A stretch of 43,778 nt of DNA from Lentimicrobiaceae bacterium (GCA_018661505.1 JABJIE010000031.1:1-43778); one strand, 5' to 3'. Positions 8,403 through 16,945 are shown, counted from the stretch's first letter. Notes: generated by a model not told the origin, from the letters alone. Translations and numbers: made by a program.

Positions 8403-9923
8403 ATGACAAAAATTATTGCCACACTTGGACCGGCAACAGGATCATCTGAAAAAATTACTGAGCTTATAGATGCTGGAGTTAGAGTATTCAGAATCAACTT
8501 CTCACACGGAGCTTTCGCGGAATATGATAAACTCATTGATAACATAAGAACTGCTGAAAAGCATAGTGGCAATTTTGTTGGCATTCTTGGAGATTTATCA
8601 GGACCAAAAATTAGAACTGGTGAGGTAATATCAAAGGGAGTGATGCTTGAAAATGGAGAGCAAATCAAATTCATAAAAAAGAATGTAATTGGCGGCTCCT
8701 CCGGATATGAGAAATCATTTTCCACAACCTACTCACCATTTATTGATGAAGTAAAAAAAGGAGAAAAAATATTACTAGATGATGGTAATATTGAATTAAA
8801 ATGTATTAAAAAAGGAGGAGAGAAGAATGAATCATTTTTACTTTGCGAAGTTGTTGAAGGTAATTTGTTAACAACAGCAAAGGGAATTAATTTGCCAGAC
8901 AGCCAATTGTCATTACCCTCCATAACAGAAAAGGATTTTGAGTGTATTGATTATGCAATTAAAAAATCACTAGATTATCTAGCCCTTAGTTTTGTTAGAA
9001 CGGGAGAGGATGTTAGACTTTTAAAGAAAACAATGAGGGATCGCAATGCCCGGCCTGCAGGTTTAGATATAACTGCAGGAGATTTGGGCTTCTCAACTAG
9101 TTTCGAGGATCATTACATCCCAATTATTAGCAAAATTGAAAAACCTCAGGCCATTGATAATTTGGAAGAAATCTTGGAAGAGAGTGATGGTATAATGGTT
9201 GCACGTGGTGACCTAGGTGTTGAAATGGATTTGGCAGAAGTTGCAATTTTACAAAAGAAGATAATACATATGTGCAAGCTGCATATGAAACCGGTCATAG
9301 TTGCTACACAAATGCTTCAGAGTATGATTGACAATCCTGTTCCCACAAGAGCTGAGGTATCTGATGTTGCAAATGCAATTATGGATGGTGCTGATGCTGT
9401 TATGCTAAGTGGAGAAACAGCTGTGGGTAAATATCCAGTGCATGCTGTTAAAATGATGGCTAGGGTTGCAAATAAAACACATAATTATCAGATTGATCAA
9501 TTTGGTAGCCGTGGCCGCTTTATTCCCTATGAAGGTCTTTTAAGAAGAAAGGCTGCAATGGCCAGAGGCGTTGCTCTTATGGCTAAGGATATGAAAGCAA
9601 AATTTATAATTACATGGTCACACTCGGGTGGAAGTTCAGTTTTCTTATCCCAACAGAAGTTACATATTCCTATTATTGCTTGTGGTGAAAACAAAAAAAG
9701 ACTTCAACAGATGTCCATACTTTATAGCATATTACCCATTTACATGGGTCAACCAAAGTCTGGTAGTAAATTTATTGCCGCTGTTGATAGAATGTTATTA
9801 AAAAATGATTGGGCTGAAAAAGGTGATCCAGTTATTATTGTGGCAAGTAGCCCAATTACTAAAAGAGGTATTACCAATAGAGTTATACTTCATTATCTCG
9901 GTGAGAAAATCGAAGAGGAATAA
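8403..9923 (+). CDS. pyk: pyruvate kinase
   Basis: This is the last enzyme of glycolysis, transferring phosphate from phosphoenolpyruvate to ADP. It has 506 residues from ATG 8403 (MTKIIATLGPATGSSEK), which matches the usual family N-terminus; an ATG at 8382 would add seven residues and cannot be excluded. Visible motifs are RINFSHG (30-36), GDLSGPKIRTG (63-73), the active-site ISKIEKPQ with its Lys at 244, MVARGDLGVE (265-274), ATQMLQSM, and AVMLSGETAVG (332-342). The C-terminal regulatory domain is present. One oddity is about 24 extra residues (roughly 213-237) between FVRTGEDVRLLKK and the active-site strand, which most bacterial enzymes lack. It appears monocistronic. Confidence 0.95.
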   Translation: MTKIIATLGPATGSSEKITELIDAGVRVFRINFSHGAFAEYDKLIDNIRTAEKHSGNFVGILGDLSGPKIRTGEVISKGVMLENGEQIKFIKKNVIGGSSGYEKSFSTTYSPFIDEVKKGEKILLDDGNIELKCIKKGGEKNESFLLCEVVEGNLLTTAKGINLPDSQLSLPSITEKDFECIDYAIKKSLDYLALSFVRTGEDVRLLKKTMRDRNARPAGLDITAGDLGFSTSFEDHYIPIISKIEKPQAIDNLEEILEESDGIMVARGDLGVEMDLAEVAILQKKIIHMCKLHMKPVIVATQMLQSMIDNPVPTRAEVSDVANAIMDGADAVMLSGETAVGKYPVHAVKMMARVANKTHNYQIDQFGSRGRFIPYEGLLRRKAAMARGVALMAKDMKAKFIITWSHSGGSSVFLSQQKLHIPIIACGENKKRLQQMSILYSILPIYMGQPKSGSKFIAAVDRMLLKNDWAEKGDPVIIVASSPITKRGITNRVILHYLGEKIEEE

Positions 9924-9997
9924 TTATCAAAGTAAATATTTTTATCAGGTAATTATTCTAATTCAATAAAGTGTATTTTCACAAAAAAATATTTAAA

Positions 9998-10600
9998 ATG
10001 AAAAAAACTATTTCCATTCTAATAATACTTGCATTTGTAATCTCATCATGTAACCCATGGAAGTTCTCTGGAAAGTACAATAAAAGCATTGATTTTGAAA
10101 AATATAAAACCTTTGGGCTTCTTAACTGGAATAAGGAAAATGATAAGGAGATTAGGCCTGAAACAAAGAAATATATCCTAATGTCCATAAAGGATGAAAT
10201 GGAAAAACGCGGATATGTATACAAGCAAAATAATGCCGACCTTCAAATTTCCATATATGTTCTGGTAAATCAGGAAACAAGCTATTCTGCATATGTTGAT
10301 CATTATGCAGGTTATAGTGGTTATGGAGGTGTAGCCGTTGGTGTTGGTGTGGGCACAGGAGGCACAACAGTTGGGGCAGTTGGATATGGCATGCCAACTC
10401 TGTATCCATACACAACTGTAAAACATGATTATAATGTAGGGTCAGTTATTGTTGACTTATTAGATCATACTAAAAAACAAATAGTATGGCAAGGATTGGC
10501 CCAGGGTCGAATCGCTCAAGGTGGTGTAAGCGAGGCAAATATTAAAAGAGATGTAAGTAGACTATTTCAATCTTTTCCAGTAAAGAAAAAGAAGAAATAG
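9998..10600 (+). CDS. DUF4136 lipoprotein
   Basis: The protein has 200 residues. A lipoprotein signal (MKKTISILIILAFVISSC) ends in a lipobox Cys, so it should be lipid-anchored in the cell envelope. The body shows the DUF4136 pattern: YKTFGLLNW near the start, a Gly/Tyr-rich central segment (about residues 100-135), then VIVDLLDHTKKQIVWQGLA. It ends in a run of five lysines. The start at 9998 is chosen because the longer frame places residues before the signal peptide. The family's function is unknown. It follows pyk by 74 bp and could share its transcript. Confidence 0.85.
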   Translation: MKKTISILIILAFVISSCNPWKFSGKYNKSIDFEKYKTFGLLNWNKENDKEIRPETKKYILMSIKDEMEKRGYVYKQNNADLQISIYVLVNQETSYSAYVDHYAGYSGYGGVAVGVGVGTGGTTVGAVGYGMPTLYPYTTVKHDYNVGSVIVDLLDHTKKQIVWQGLAQGRIAQGGVSEANIKRDVSRLFQSFPVKKKKK

Positions 10601-10646
10601 GAATATTTATTAAGGATTAGCACTATCTAAGCAGTTACCACATTTT

Positions 10647-11294
10647 CTAAGTTACCACAGTAGCCCCTTTTTTCTTTGAAAATTTAGCTTCAAAAAACTT
10701 CAGTAAGGGTATTAGGAAGTAAATATAAGCTGAGTTTTCGGGAATATATATTGATGCAACGGATGCAATAATTACTATGACTAAAAAGGAAATATTTGCA
10801 AACCTGCCAGATTTCAAACGTTGTCGAGTAACTCTGCTTTCATCAAATAATTTTTGTTTTGAAATGTAGATTGAATTTATGGTGTATAGCAATGCAATGA
10901 AAAACATGTTAAGATTCCAGTACAAATTGCTCATCCAATCATCAATGAAGCTACCCTTGAGGCTTGTTGTATATGGCACCAAACAAATAAATATCATAAT
11001 AAATATGTTAATCCAAGTGTGCGTGCCATTTGTTTTCAATAGAAATGTAGTTTGTTTATGGTTTATAATCCAAAACAATGCGAGCAATAAAAAACTTGTA
11101 AAATAAGATATCAGCTGGTTACTTTGTGAAAGGATAGCTTTATGAAGAGTTTCACCTGTCATACTGGGAGAGCTTTCAGGGACATCTATTGCTAGAACAA
11201 GTATGGTCATTGCAATTGCAAATATGCCATCGGTTAATGCTTGAAGGCGATCTAAACTCAATGCGGATGTAGTCTCTAATCCTGTTTTTCCCAT
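10647..11294 (-). CDS. TMEM175-like (DUF1211) membrane protein
   Basis: This is a bacterial TMEM175-family protein; characterised members are potassium-permeable channels lacking the classical selectivity filter. It has about 215 residues and six predicted hydrophobic helices. The family signature sits at the start of helix 1 as DRLQALTDGIFAIAMTILVL, compared with the usual R-x3-FSD-x-F/V-x-A. Here FSD is replaced by LTD, a modest deviation. The ATG at 11294 (MGKTGLETT) is preferred; the frame stays open to an ATG at 11333 and either may be used. It is a single gene on the minus strand, upstream of which lies the terminator of the next operon. Confidence 0.82.
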   Translation of the reverse strand: MGKTGLETTSALSLDRLQALTDGIFAIAMTILVLAIDVPESSPSMTGETLHKAILSQSNQLISYFTSFLLLALFWIINHKQTTFLLKTNGTHTWINIFIMIFICLVPYTTSLKGSFIDDWMSNLYWNLNMFFIALLYTINSIYISKQKLFDESRVTRQRLKSGRFANISFLVIVIIASVASIYIPENSAYIYFLIPLLKFFEAKFSKKKGATVVT

Positions 11295-11396
11295 GATTTT
11301 TTTCAACAAATTTAATAATTCAAAATAAATCATATCGGTTGATATAATTTACATCTTTATTTTCAAACCATATCGATATTAGATGGTGCAAACAAA

Positions 11397-11421
11397 AAAG
11401 GCGATCAAATAGATCGCCTTT
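11397..11421 (-). terminator. strong intrinsic terminator
   Basis: The ten-base arms AAAGGCGATC (11397-11406) and GATCGCCTTT (11412-11421) pair perfectly around a 5-base loop. On the minus strand the stem is followed by a T run (the A run at 11394-11399 of the plus strand). It ends the transcript of the lipoprotein whose stop is at 11444, and probably the sigma-factor cluster. It is the clearest terminator in the window. Confidence 0.85.
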
Positions 11422-11443
11422 AATTTCTTATGCTTAACCTAAG

Positions 11444-12310
11444 CTAGTCATTACCACCTTCTTCACATGTTTCTTTTGCCTCTTTCATTTCTTCTCTGCT
11501 ATCCACGTCTTGCATTTCTCCATCATACCATTTGATTGTCACAGGGAACTGCAACATAGGTTTTTCATCATAACCAGGGTTGGTTTGATACCAACTTCTT
11601 AGCATTTTACGATCTTCTTTTTCTTCAATTGTAATTTCAGACCCATCGGGCATTGTATAAGTTACAGGCAATACTAATCTAAAACACCTATCTTTCTTAC
11701 CACCTTTATTACAACCTTCTTTTGCTTCTTTCATTTCTTCTCTGCTATCCACATCTTGCATTTCTCCATCATACCATTTGATTGTCACAGGGAACTGCAA
11801 CATAGGTTTTTCATCATAACCAGGGTTGTTTTGATACCAGCTTCTTAGCATCTTCCAATCCTCTTTTTCTTCAATTGTAATTTCAGAACCATCGGGCATT
11901 GAAAAAGTCACAGGTAGCATTAATGCGAAACACTCTTTCCCTTTGTCGCCTTTATCGCCTTTGTCACCTTTGTCGCCTTTTCCTTTACTGCTTATTAGCT
12001 TCCTTCCACTTAGGTTAAAATAAGCATCAGATCTCTTACCCAAATCACTACCCTTATCTCTTACTGTATTTACTTCGTAACCTAATTCAGGAGCATACAT
12101 TGACAATAAAACAAAGTCATTTGCATATTCGGTATTCAAAATATCTTTGGAAGACATTGGTAAATTATCAAAATCAATGGATTCCTTATTATTTGCGTTT
12201 ATGATAGCTTCGATAAGCAAATCATCAGTTTTGTCTTTACTACTATCCTTGTTACATGCTGTAAACAATACCAAAGCAGCAAAAATTGAAATTATCAGTT
12301 TTGTTTTCAT
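11444..12310 (-). CDS. lipoprotein with KGD-repeat linker and duplicated domain
   Basis: The protein has 288 residues and I do not recognise a named family. Residues 1-19 are a lipoprotein signal (LFTAC lipobox). Residues 20-105 are a helical-looking region. Residues 109-126 are a collagen-like low-complexity linker of four KGD units. Then two nearly identical domains of about 78 residues follow (127-204 and 209-286), each with LPVTF/YSMPDGSEITIEEKED at the start, FPVTIKWYDGEMQDVDSREE at the end, and a Cys at each boundary (127/200 and 209/282), suggesting one disulfide per copy. The copies are nearly identical in DNA as well. It lies 81 bp behind the anti-sigma/beta-barrel gene, in a setting typical of cell-envelope operons controlled by an ECF sigma factor. 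Confidence 0.75.
   Translation of the reverse strand: MKTKLIISIFAALVLFTACNKDSSKDKTDDLLIEAIINANNKESIDFDNLPMSSKDILNTEYANDFVLLSMYAPELGYEVNTVRDKGSDLGKRSDAYFNLSGRKLISSKGKGDKGDKGDKGDKGKECFALMLPVTFSMPDGSEITIEEKEDWKMLRSWYQNNPGYDEKPMLQFPVTIKWYDGEMQDVDSREEMKEAKEGCNKGGKKDRCFRLVLPVTYTMPDGSEITIEEKEDRKMLRSWYQTNPGYDEKPMLQFPVTIKWYDGEMQDVDSREEMKEAKETCEEGGND
11453..11932 (-). repeat. tandem in-frame duplication, 246-bp period
   Basis: Two copies (11699-11932 and 11453-11686) inside the lipoprotein gene differ at only a few scattered positions in their central and 3' parts, while their 5' ends differ more. The high identity at silent sites implies a recent duplication or ongoing gene conversion. Confidence 0.85.
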
Positions 12311-12361
12311 TTTCTTATGGGGTTAGTTATTTTTTTGATTCGTATACTTAAAAGACCATAA

Positions 12362-12376
12362 AACCTTTAAAAGGTT
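12362..12376 (-). terminator. short hairpin after the anti-sigma gene
   Basis: AACCTT (12362-12367) pairs with AAGGTT (12371-12376) around a 3-base loop, just past the stop of the upstream minus-strand gene. The T stretch after it is interrupted, so it may only attenuate read-through into the lipoprotein gene. A possible -7 box for that gene, TATTTTTG on the minus strand, lies at 12388-12381. Confidence 0.3.
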
Positions 12377-12391
12377 GGGTCAAAAATAATA

Positions 12392-13969
12392 TTAAAAGTT
12401 AAATTTAACTCCCAAACTCAAATCAAATTGAAATGGGTTAAATTTAACACTATTTGTTTTTACAAGATTTGAAATTGCATATCTGAATAATGGAGTAAAG
12501 TTAATATTAATTGACTTACTTAAATTATAACTCATTCCAACTCCCAATAATACTCCTATACCTACTTTATTAATATTGTGAAAGTTATTTATTATCACTG
12601 GAACATCTTTATTTTTGGTTGAGGTTATATTAATAATTGAAGATGCTGAAATATTAGTTGAAACATACATTCCGCCATGTGCAATACCTTTCAACTTTTT
12701 TTCACCAAAGGTATATTCAATTGTAATTGGAAAATTTAGAAACTCTAGGTTCTCACTTTCCATTAAATTAATGGGATAATAATCATTCTTGTTCTCAAAA
12801 TTTGGTCTTGGACCAAAGGGAAAGTCATTTAAATTAGTTGCTGTTGCTTTTCCAAATGGACTCAACACCGTTATTGATTTTTCATAACCATTTAAAAATA
12901 TTACGTCATAGTCGTCTCTTTTTTCTGATTCTTTGTATGTTGTAGTATAAACAGCTTTACTATAATCTACTCCAATTTTCAGGGTCCAACTCTTTTTTAT
13001 TTGATATCCAAAATAAATTCCTCCTCCCAAAGACCACGATCCTTTTTGGTAATTGTTATAGAACTGCTCTGCTTTGTTGTTTTTACTATTGGATAGAAAC
13101 CTGTATGTATAGGAAGGGTATATTGTGGCATATAAACTTAATTTATCTGAATTTATACTTCCATTAGATTTTTTCATTTGGTCATCCGATCCATAATTAA
13201 AATGATTTTTCTTCTTTCTCTCTTTTTTTCTTGTCCTATTAGCACTGCTTGTAATATCAGAAGACTCTACCAATTCAGTTTCAGCATAGTATCGTTGTTT
13301 CCTATTTTTACTTATTTCATGAGCATTAGTATAATTTATCTTAGTATAGAGAAGCTGTTTTATGGGCTTACTATCAATATCTAATTTCTGCTCTGATTTT
13401 TTAATTGTTGATCCCTTTATTTGATAGCCACTAGACTTTTCTGAATCATAATATGAGTTTCTTTTCGCATCTAATGATTCATTCGCTTTGGGTGAAGAAT
13501 CAGTAATATTGGTTGCATTATTTAATTCTTCCAAAAGGGTAGTTCTATTGTTACTTTTGGGTGATAACGTTTCAGAATCATTATCAATAATATTTGATTT
13601 CTTGGGATTTTCTGATTTTGACATTTGTATATTCTCGATGGGGATATCTACTAAACCTCTGTTATCGCTTGAAATATATACTATTACTGAAATAATTATT
13701 GAGGCGGCAGCTGCAATGCCAGCCAACTTAACCCACGAAATATTCTTTATGATTGAACTTGTTCTTGAAGTAAAATATTGTGAGTTTATTTTTAACCATA
13801 ATTTATAGGGAGGAGGTGTTTTAAGTCCTGAATACCTATCTGCAAATTGTTTATCAAAGAAAATACTTGCATCATCTGGAAAATGTGAATCAACAGCATC
13901 CCAAAGTTCCTTTGGAGCATTCACTTCATGATTCTCAAAAGTCTCTTTGAAGTGCTTATCGAAATTCAT
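12392..13969 (-). CDS. anti-sigma-like protein fused to an outer-membrane beta-barrel
   Basis: The protein has 525 residues. The N-terminal 70 residues hold two copies of a short helix motif, F-x-Y/H-x(4)-P-x(3)-LW (APKELWDAVDSHF and PPYKLWLKINSQYF). A single hydrophobic helix follows (about 79-100, WVKLAGIAAAASIIISVIVYI). Next comes a long Ser/Asn/Lys-rich stretch (about 100-270). The C-terminal half has repeated aromatic-rich strands ending in DLSLGVKFNF, as in PorT-like outer-membrane barrels (PF13568-type). The layout suggests a cytoplasmic anti-sigma head, an inner-membrane helix, a periplasmic spacer and an outer-membrane barrel. It lies 40 bp downstream of the sigma gene and is the likely regulator of that factor. 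The start at 13969 is chosen because the frame's earlier Met (13990) lies closer to the sigma stop and adds only seven residues. Confidence 0.72.
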   Translation of the reverse strand: MNFDKHFKETFENHEVNAPKELWDAVDSHFPDDASIFFDKQFADRYSGLKTPPPYKLWLKINSQYFTSRTSSIIKNISWVKLAGIAAAASIIISVIVYISSDNRGLVDIPIENIQMSKSENPKKSNIIDNDSETLSPKSNNRTTLLEELNNATNITDSSPKANESLDAKRNSYYDSEKSSGYQIKGSTIKKSEQKLDIDSKPIKQLLYTKINYTNAHEISKNRKQRYYAETELVESSDITSSANRTRKKERKKKNHFNYGSDDQMKKSNGSINSDKLSLYATIYPSYTYRFLSNSKNNKAEQFYNNYQKGSWSLGGGIYFGYQIKKSWTLKIGVDYSKAVYTTTYKESEKRDDYDVIFLNGYEKSITVLSPFGKATATNLNDFPFGPRPNFENKNDYYPINLMESENLEFLNFPITIEYTFGEKKLKGIAHGGMYVSTNISASSIINITSTKNKDVPVIINNFHNINKVGIGVLLGVGMSYNLSKSININFTPLFRYAISNLVKTNSVKFNPFQFDLSLGVKFNF

Positions 13970-14009
13970 ATTTTCCTTATTATAACCCAATTAATCAGAA
14001 AATTTCATG

Positions 14010-14555
14010 TTAAAACTTATTTTTAATATTCCTTTTTAATATTGCTCTTCCATCGTGTAATTGTGATTTGGAAGTTCCTGTGGATATCCCAAGTTTATTA
14101 GCTATCTCTCCATGAGAATATCCATCAATAACATACATATTAAATACCTTTCTGCAGCCCGATGGCAAATTTTGAATCAAAGTGGTTAATTCTTCGATGC
14201 CCAAATTACTCATCGCAGTATTTATATTGATATCATTATCATAATTAATTATATTATCAAGGTTATCCGAGGTACTAGATTCATTTTTTGATTTTAAATT
14301 ATTCAAAGCAGTATTGATAAAGATCTTTTTTATCCATCCACTAAGGGCTTCTGGTTTTTTTAATTGATCTATTCTTTTATAAATCAGATAAAAAGCCTCT
14401 TGAAATATATCATCTGCATCTTCTTTACATGACGAATATCTCATACAAATACTATACATCTGAGCCGAGTATTTATCATATAAAACTCTGCGTGCTTTGG
14501 GATCAGAATCAATACATCCCGATATAATCCTATGGTTATTCCAGTTATCGATAAT
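14010..14555 (-). CDS. ECF RNA polymerase sigma factor with non-canonical start
   Basis: This sigma-70 family factor of the extracytoplasmic-function class directs RNA polymerase to envelope-stress or nutrient promoters. Region 2 is visible as DPKARRVLYDKYSAQMYSICMRYS followed by EDADDIFQEAFYLIYKRI; region 4 is LPSGCRKVFNMYVIDGYSHGEIANKLGISTGTSKSQLHDGR. The first in-frame Met (14459) lies inside region 2. Conserved sequence (ISGCIDSDPKARRVLYDKYS) continues upstream to about 14528, with a stop at 14571-14573 and no ATG, GTG, TTG or CTG between. I place the start at ATT 14553-14555 as a guess; other ATT/ATA/ATC codons are possible, as is a sequencing error or a mutated start. The gene precedes the anti-sigma gene. 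Confidence 0.8.
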   Translation of the reverse strand: MIDNWNNHRIISGCIDSDPKARRVLYDKYSAQMYSICMRYSSCKEDADDIFQEAFYLIYKRIDQLKKPEALSGWIKKIFINTALNNLKSKNESSTSDNLDNIINYDNDININTAMSNLGIEELTTLIQNLPSGCRKVFNMYVIDGYSHGEIANKLGISTGTSKSQLHDGRAILKRNIKNKF

Positions 14556-14604
14556 TATAGTATTATGACTCTAAATAATCAAAAAGGTTGGGAAAGGGTT
14601 CTTC

Positions 14605-15735
14605 TTAAATTGAAATTGTCTTTTGATATATTCTATATCTCTTATATACTTCTCCTCCTATTTTTTCCATTTCTGCTCGGACCTGAGTGTTTTTTTCCAT
14701 TTCAAGGTGGCTATCAATAACATTTAATCCGGCTTTTGTTGTTTCTTTTAACAAACTAATGCCTAGCATAGTGTCAATTCCAGATCTTCTGTGATCTTTT
14801 CTTACAGCTCCCAAAAGGAGGCTTAATCTCTTAGTCTTTTTCTGTGAACGTAATATGTGATAAAACCCAAAAGGAAACACATATCCCTTACTTTTTTGAA
14901 TTCCTTCAGATATATCTGGTATTGCAAGCACAAATGCAACAACTTCATCCTTTTCGTTCTGAACTATTTTTATGAATCTAGGATCTAATATCATTAAATA
15001 CCTAGAAGCAAACTCTTTCATTTCCTCTGTCGATAATGGAGTAAAGGCATATATTTCTCCAAAGGTATCATTCATTAATGACAGAACAGGAACAATATAT
15101 TGTTTAATATCTTTTTTTCTTTTGAGGGGTACAATCTTTAAGTTGGGATTATTTCTAATTGTTCTCTCATGAATCCGTTCATAGAATGTTGGTATATTTT
15201 TTGGGACATCAATCTTATAAACAACTAAATCAAGCCTCTTATTGAATCCCATATCCTCAATAAACTCAACCATATAAGGGTAATTGCAATTTGTTGATAT
15301 TACCATTGGCTCATCAAAGCCTTCTATTAACATTCCTTGAGGGTCTTTATCTGAAAAACCCAGCGGGCCAATAATTTCATTTACTCCATAGCCTTTAGCC
15401 CAATTTTCAACCGCATGGATTAATTCAGTTACTATTTCCTCATTTTTGAATGTTTCTAGAAAACAAAATCGGACCGAATTTTCACCATGCTTGTTATTGT
15501 ATTTATTATTGATGATACCCATTACTCTGCCCACAACTTTATTGTCGTTGTAAGCTAAAAACAAAATTGTATTGCAATGTAGGAATGCTGTGTTTTTTTT
15601 TGGATTAAAAAAGTTCCATTCATCAATATATATGGGAGGGATCCAATTGTGATGGTTAACATGGATTTTAGCTGGCAAATGTATAAATGCCCTCAAGTCT
15701 CTTTTTCCTCTTACCTCTTTTATATCTATTATCAT
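14605..15735 (-). CDS. GNAT-like acetyltransferase family protein
   Basis: The protein has 376 residues and resembles the YghO-like N-acetyltransferase group, cytosolic proteins often labelled only as hypothetical. Visible features are MIIDIKEVRGKRDLRAFIHLP at the start, the WIPPIYIDEWNFFNP stretch, EIIGPLGFSDKDPQGMLIEGF in the middle, and a GNAT-like segment with DHRRSGIDTMLGISLLKE near residues 317-334, which looks like an acetyl-CoA loop. No acceptor can be inferred. A possible -7 box (minus-strand TAGCTTTG at 15762-15755) lies about 20 bp upstream. It is followed by the sigma gene after about 50 bp, so they may be co-transcribed. Confidence 0.7.
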   Translation of the reverse strand: MIIDIKEVRGKRDLRAFIHLPAKIHVNHHNWIPPIYIDEWNFFNPKKNTAFLHCNTILFLAYNDNKVVGRVMGIINNKYNNKHGENSVRFCFLETFKNEEIVTELIHAVENWAKGYGVNEIIGPLGFSDKDPQGMLIEGFDEPMVISTNCNYPYMVEFIEDMGFNKRLDLVVYKIDVPKNIPTFYERIHERTIRNNPNLKIVPLKRKKDIKQYIVPVLSLMNDTFGEIYAFTPLSTEEMKEFASRYLMILDPRFIKIVQNEKDEVVAFVLAIPDISEGIQKSKGYVFPFGFYHILRSQKKTKRLSLLLGAVRKDHRRSGIDTMLGISLLKETTKAGLNVIDSHLEMEKNTQVRAEMEKIGGEVYKRYRIYQKTISI

Positions 15736-15754
15736 GAAATAATATCAATTATTT

Positions 15755-15762
15755 CAAAGCTA
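15755..15762 (-). promoter_or_regulatory. possible -7 box of the GNAT-like gene
   Basis: The minus strand reads TAGCTTTG, fitting TAnnTTTG, 19 bp from the ATG. A TTG lies only 13 bp further upstream, shorter than the usual spacing. Confidence 0.3.
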
Positions 15763-15810
15763 TGAAATTTTTAAACAACTTGTTTTATATTAAAGCTAAT
15801 AAACTCTTTA

Positions 15811-16824
15811 CTATTTTACAACATACCTATTAGGGCTTTCGGTTGCTTCAAATAATAGACCATTACCTAAATCTATAAATTTACTATTATAAAGTTGCCA
15901 ATATATTTCCATTACGATTTTATTTTGTGAGGGAATATCACCAATGTAGTAAGAATGTGAATTCCATGTAGGGAATTCATTACCGATACTCTCACTGAAA
16001 TCTAAATATATTGCTTTTGTTGAAAGAGTATCTCTTATTCTTTCACCAAGTTGCTTGCCAGCCGGAGTAAATATTCTCAAACCATTTAATGTGAAATCCT
16101 TTTCATTGAAGAGTATATACAACCGTTTTTGTAAATTCAGTTTATCTACCCATATATTATGGTCTTCCTCCTCAACGGCAGCGGAATTTATAATCAGATT
16201 TGAGAATATTTTTTCTCTGGCATTACTACCCTCAGCATAACTTTGTAAATATAGATTTCCCAAACTATGGAAAAATGCTGATATTGAATCGCTCATCAAC
16301 ACATTGTCTCCATTTAATTTATTTAAAAGATCAAGCAACTCTAAAAAATCATTTTTAGATTTGTAAACATTGGACTTTGAATTTTTAAAATTCTTTGTTC
16401 CGCTGAGCTTAGGATCCTTGGAAGGCCAACAAAATACCATAACGTTTATACCATAGGTTTCACTTATATCCATTGCTCTTAATACTGATAATTCAAATGT
16501 TTTGAAATCACCATGAACAAAAAGTAACCAGTTTCCTTCCTTTGAGGAGATGAACTTTTCCAACTTTTTAAAAGTTAATTTTTCTAGTCTAATATTATTG
16601 TCAGCAATGTGTTTTGTATGAAAAAAAGATAACGGAGATATGGTATCTACTAAATTTTGAAAGATATATTTTCCGTTGTTTATATTATACTCTCTATTTG
16701 TTATTGCTAGTACTTCTGTTCCCTTATTGATTTGGTACTTGTAATCTACTCTCTCTTGTGATTCAGAGCTAAGACATGAAAATATTATTAGTAATAACAG
16801 TATAGCTTGGGATATTTGCTTCAT
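15811..16824 (-). CDS. exported alpha/beta hydrolase (DUF900-like)
   Basis: The protein has 337 residues. It opens with a hydrophobic export signal, MKQISQAILLLLIIFSCLSS, whose Cys could be a lipobox though the fit is loose. The segment WLLFVHGDFKTFELSVLRAMD followed by VMVFCWPSKD resembles the oxyanion strand and the next strand of DUF900-type alpha/beta hydrolases. FFHSLGNLYLQ supplies the nucleophile-elbow Ser (the family usually has HSMGN). The C-terminal half holds FNEKD and WNSHSYY, which could give the acid and the His. The substrate is unknown. It is a single minus-strand gene with about 75 bp between it and the GNAT-like gene. Confidence 0.65.
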   Translation of the reverse strand: MKQISQAILLLLIIFSCLSSESQERVDYKYQINKGTEVLAITNREYNINNGKYIFQNLVDTISPLSFFHTKHIADNNIRLEKLTFKKLEKFISSKEGNWLLFVHGDFKTFELSVLRAMDISETYGINVMVFCWPSKDPKLSGTKNFKNSKSNVYKSKNDFLELLDLLNKLNGDNVLMSDSISAFFHSLGNLYLQSYAEGSNAREKIFSNLIINSAAVEEEDHNIWVDKLNLQKRLYILFNEKDFTLNGLRIFTPAGKQLGERIRDTLSTKAIYLDFSESIGNEFPTWNSHSYYIGDIPSQNKIVMEIYWQLYNSKFIDLGNGLLFEATESPNRYVVK

Positions 16825-16945
16825 TGGGGGTCAATATGAATTTAAGGAAGCGAATATATTAAATAGTATGAAGTTTAAAGGTTTTTAAAAAGCATATAAC
16901 ACGTTTAATTTACTCAAGAGCTAATAATATTTGAGAACGAATATC

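Noticed and set aside
11940-11985. KGD repeat region considered as a CRISPR-like or non-coding tandem repeat
   Set aside because: The 9-bp units keep the reading frame of the lipoprotein and encode K-G-D; it is a coding repeat.
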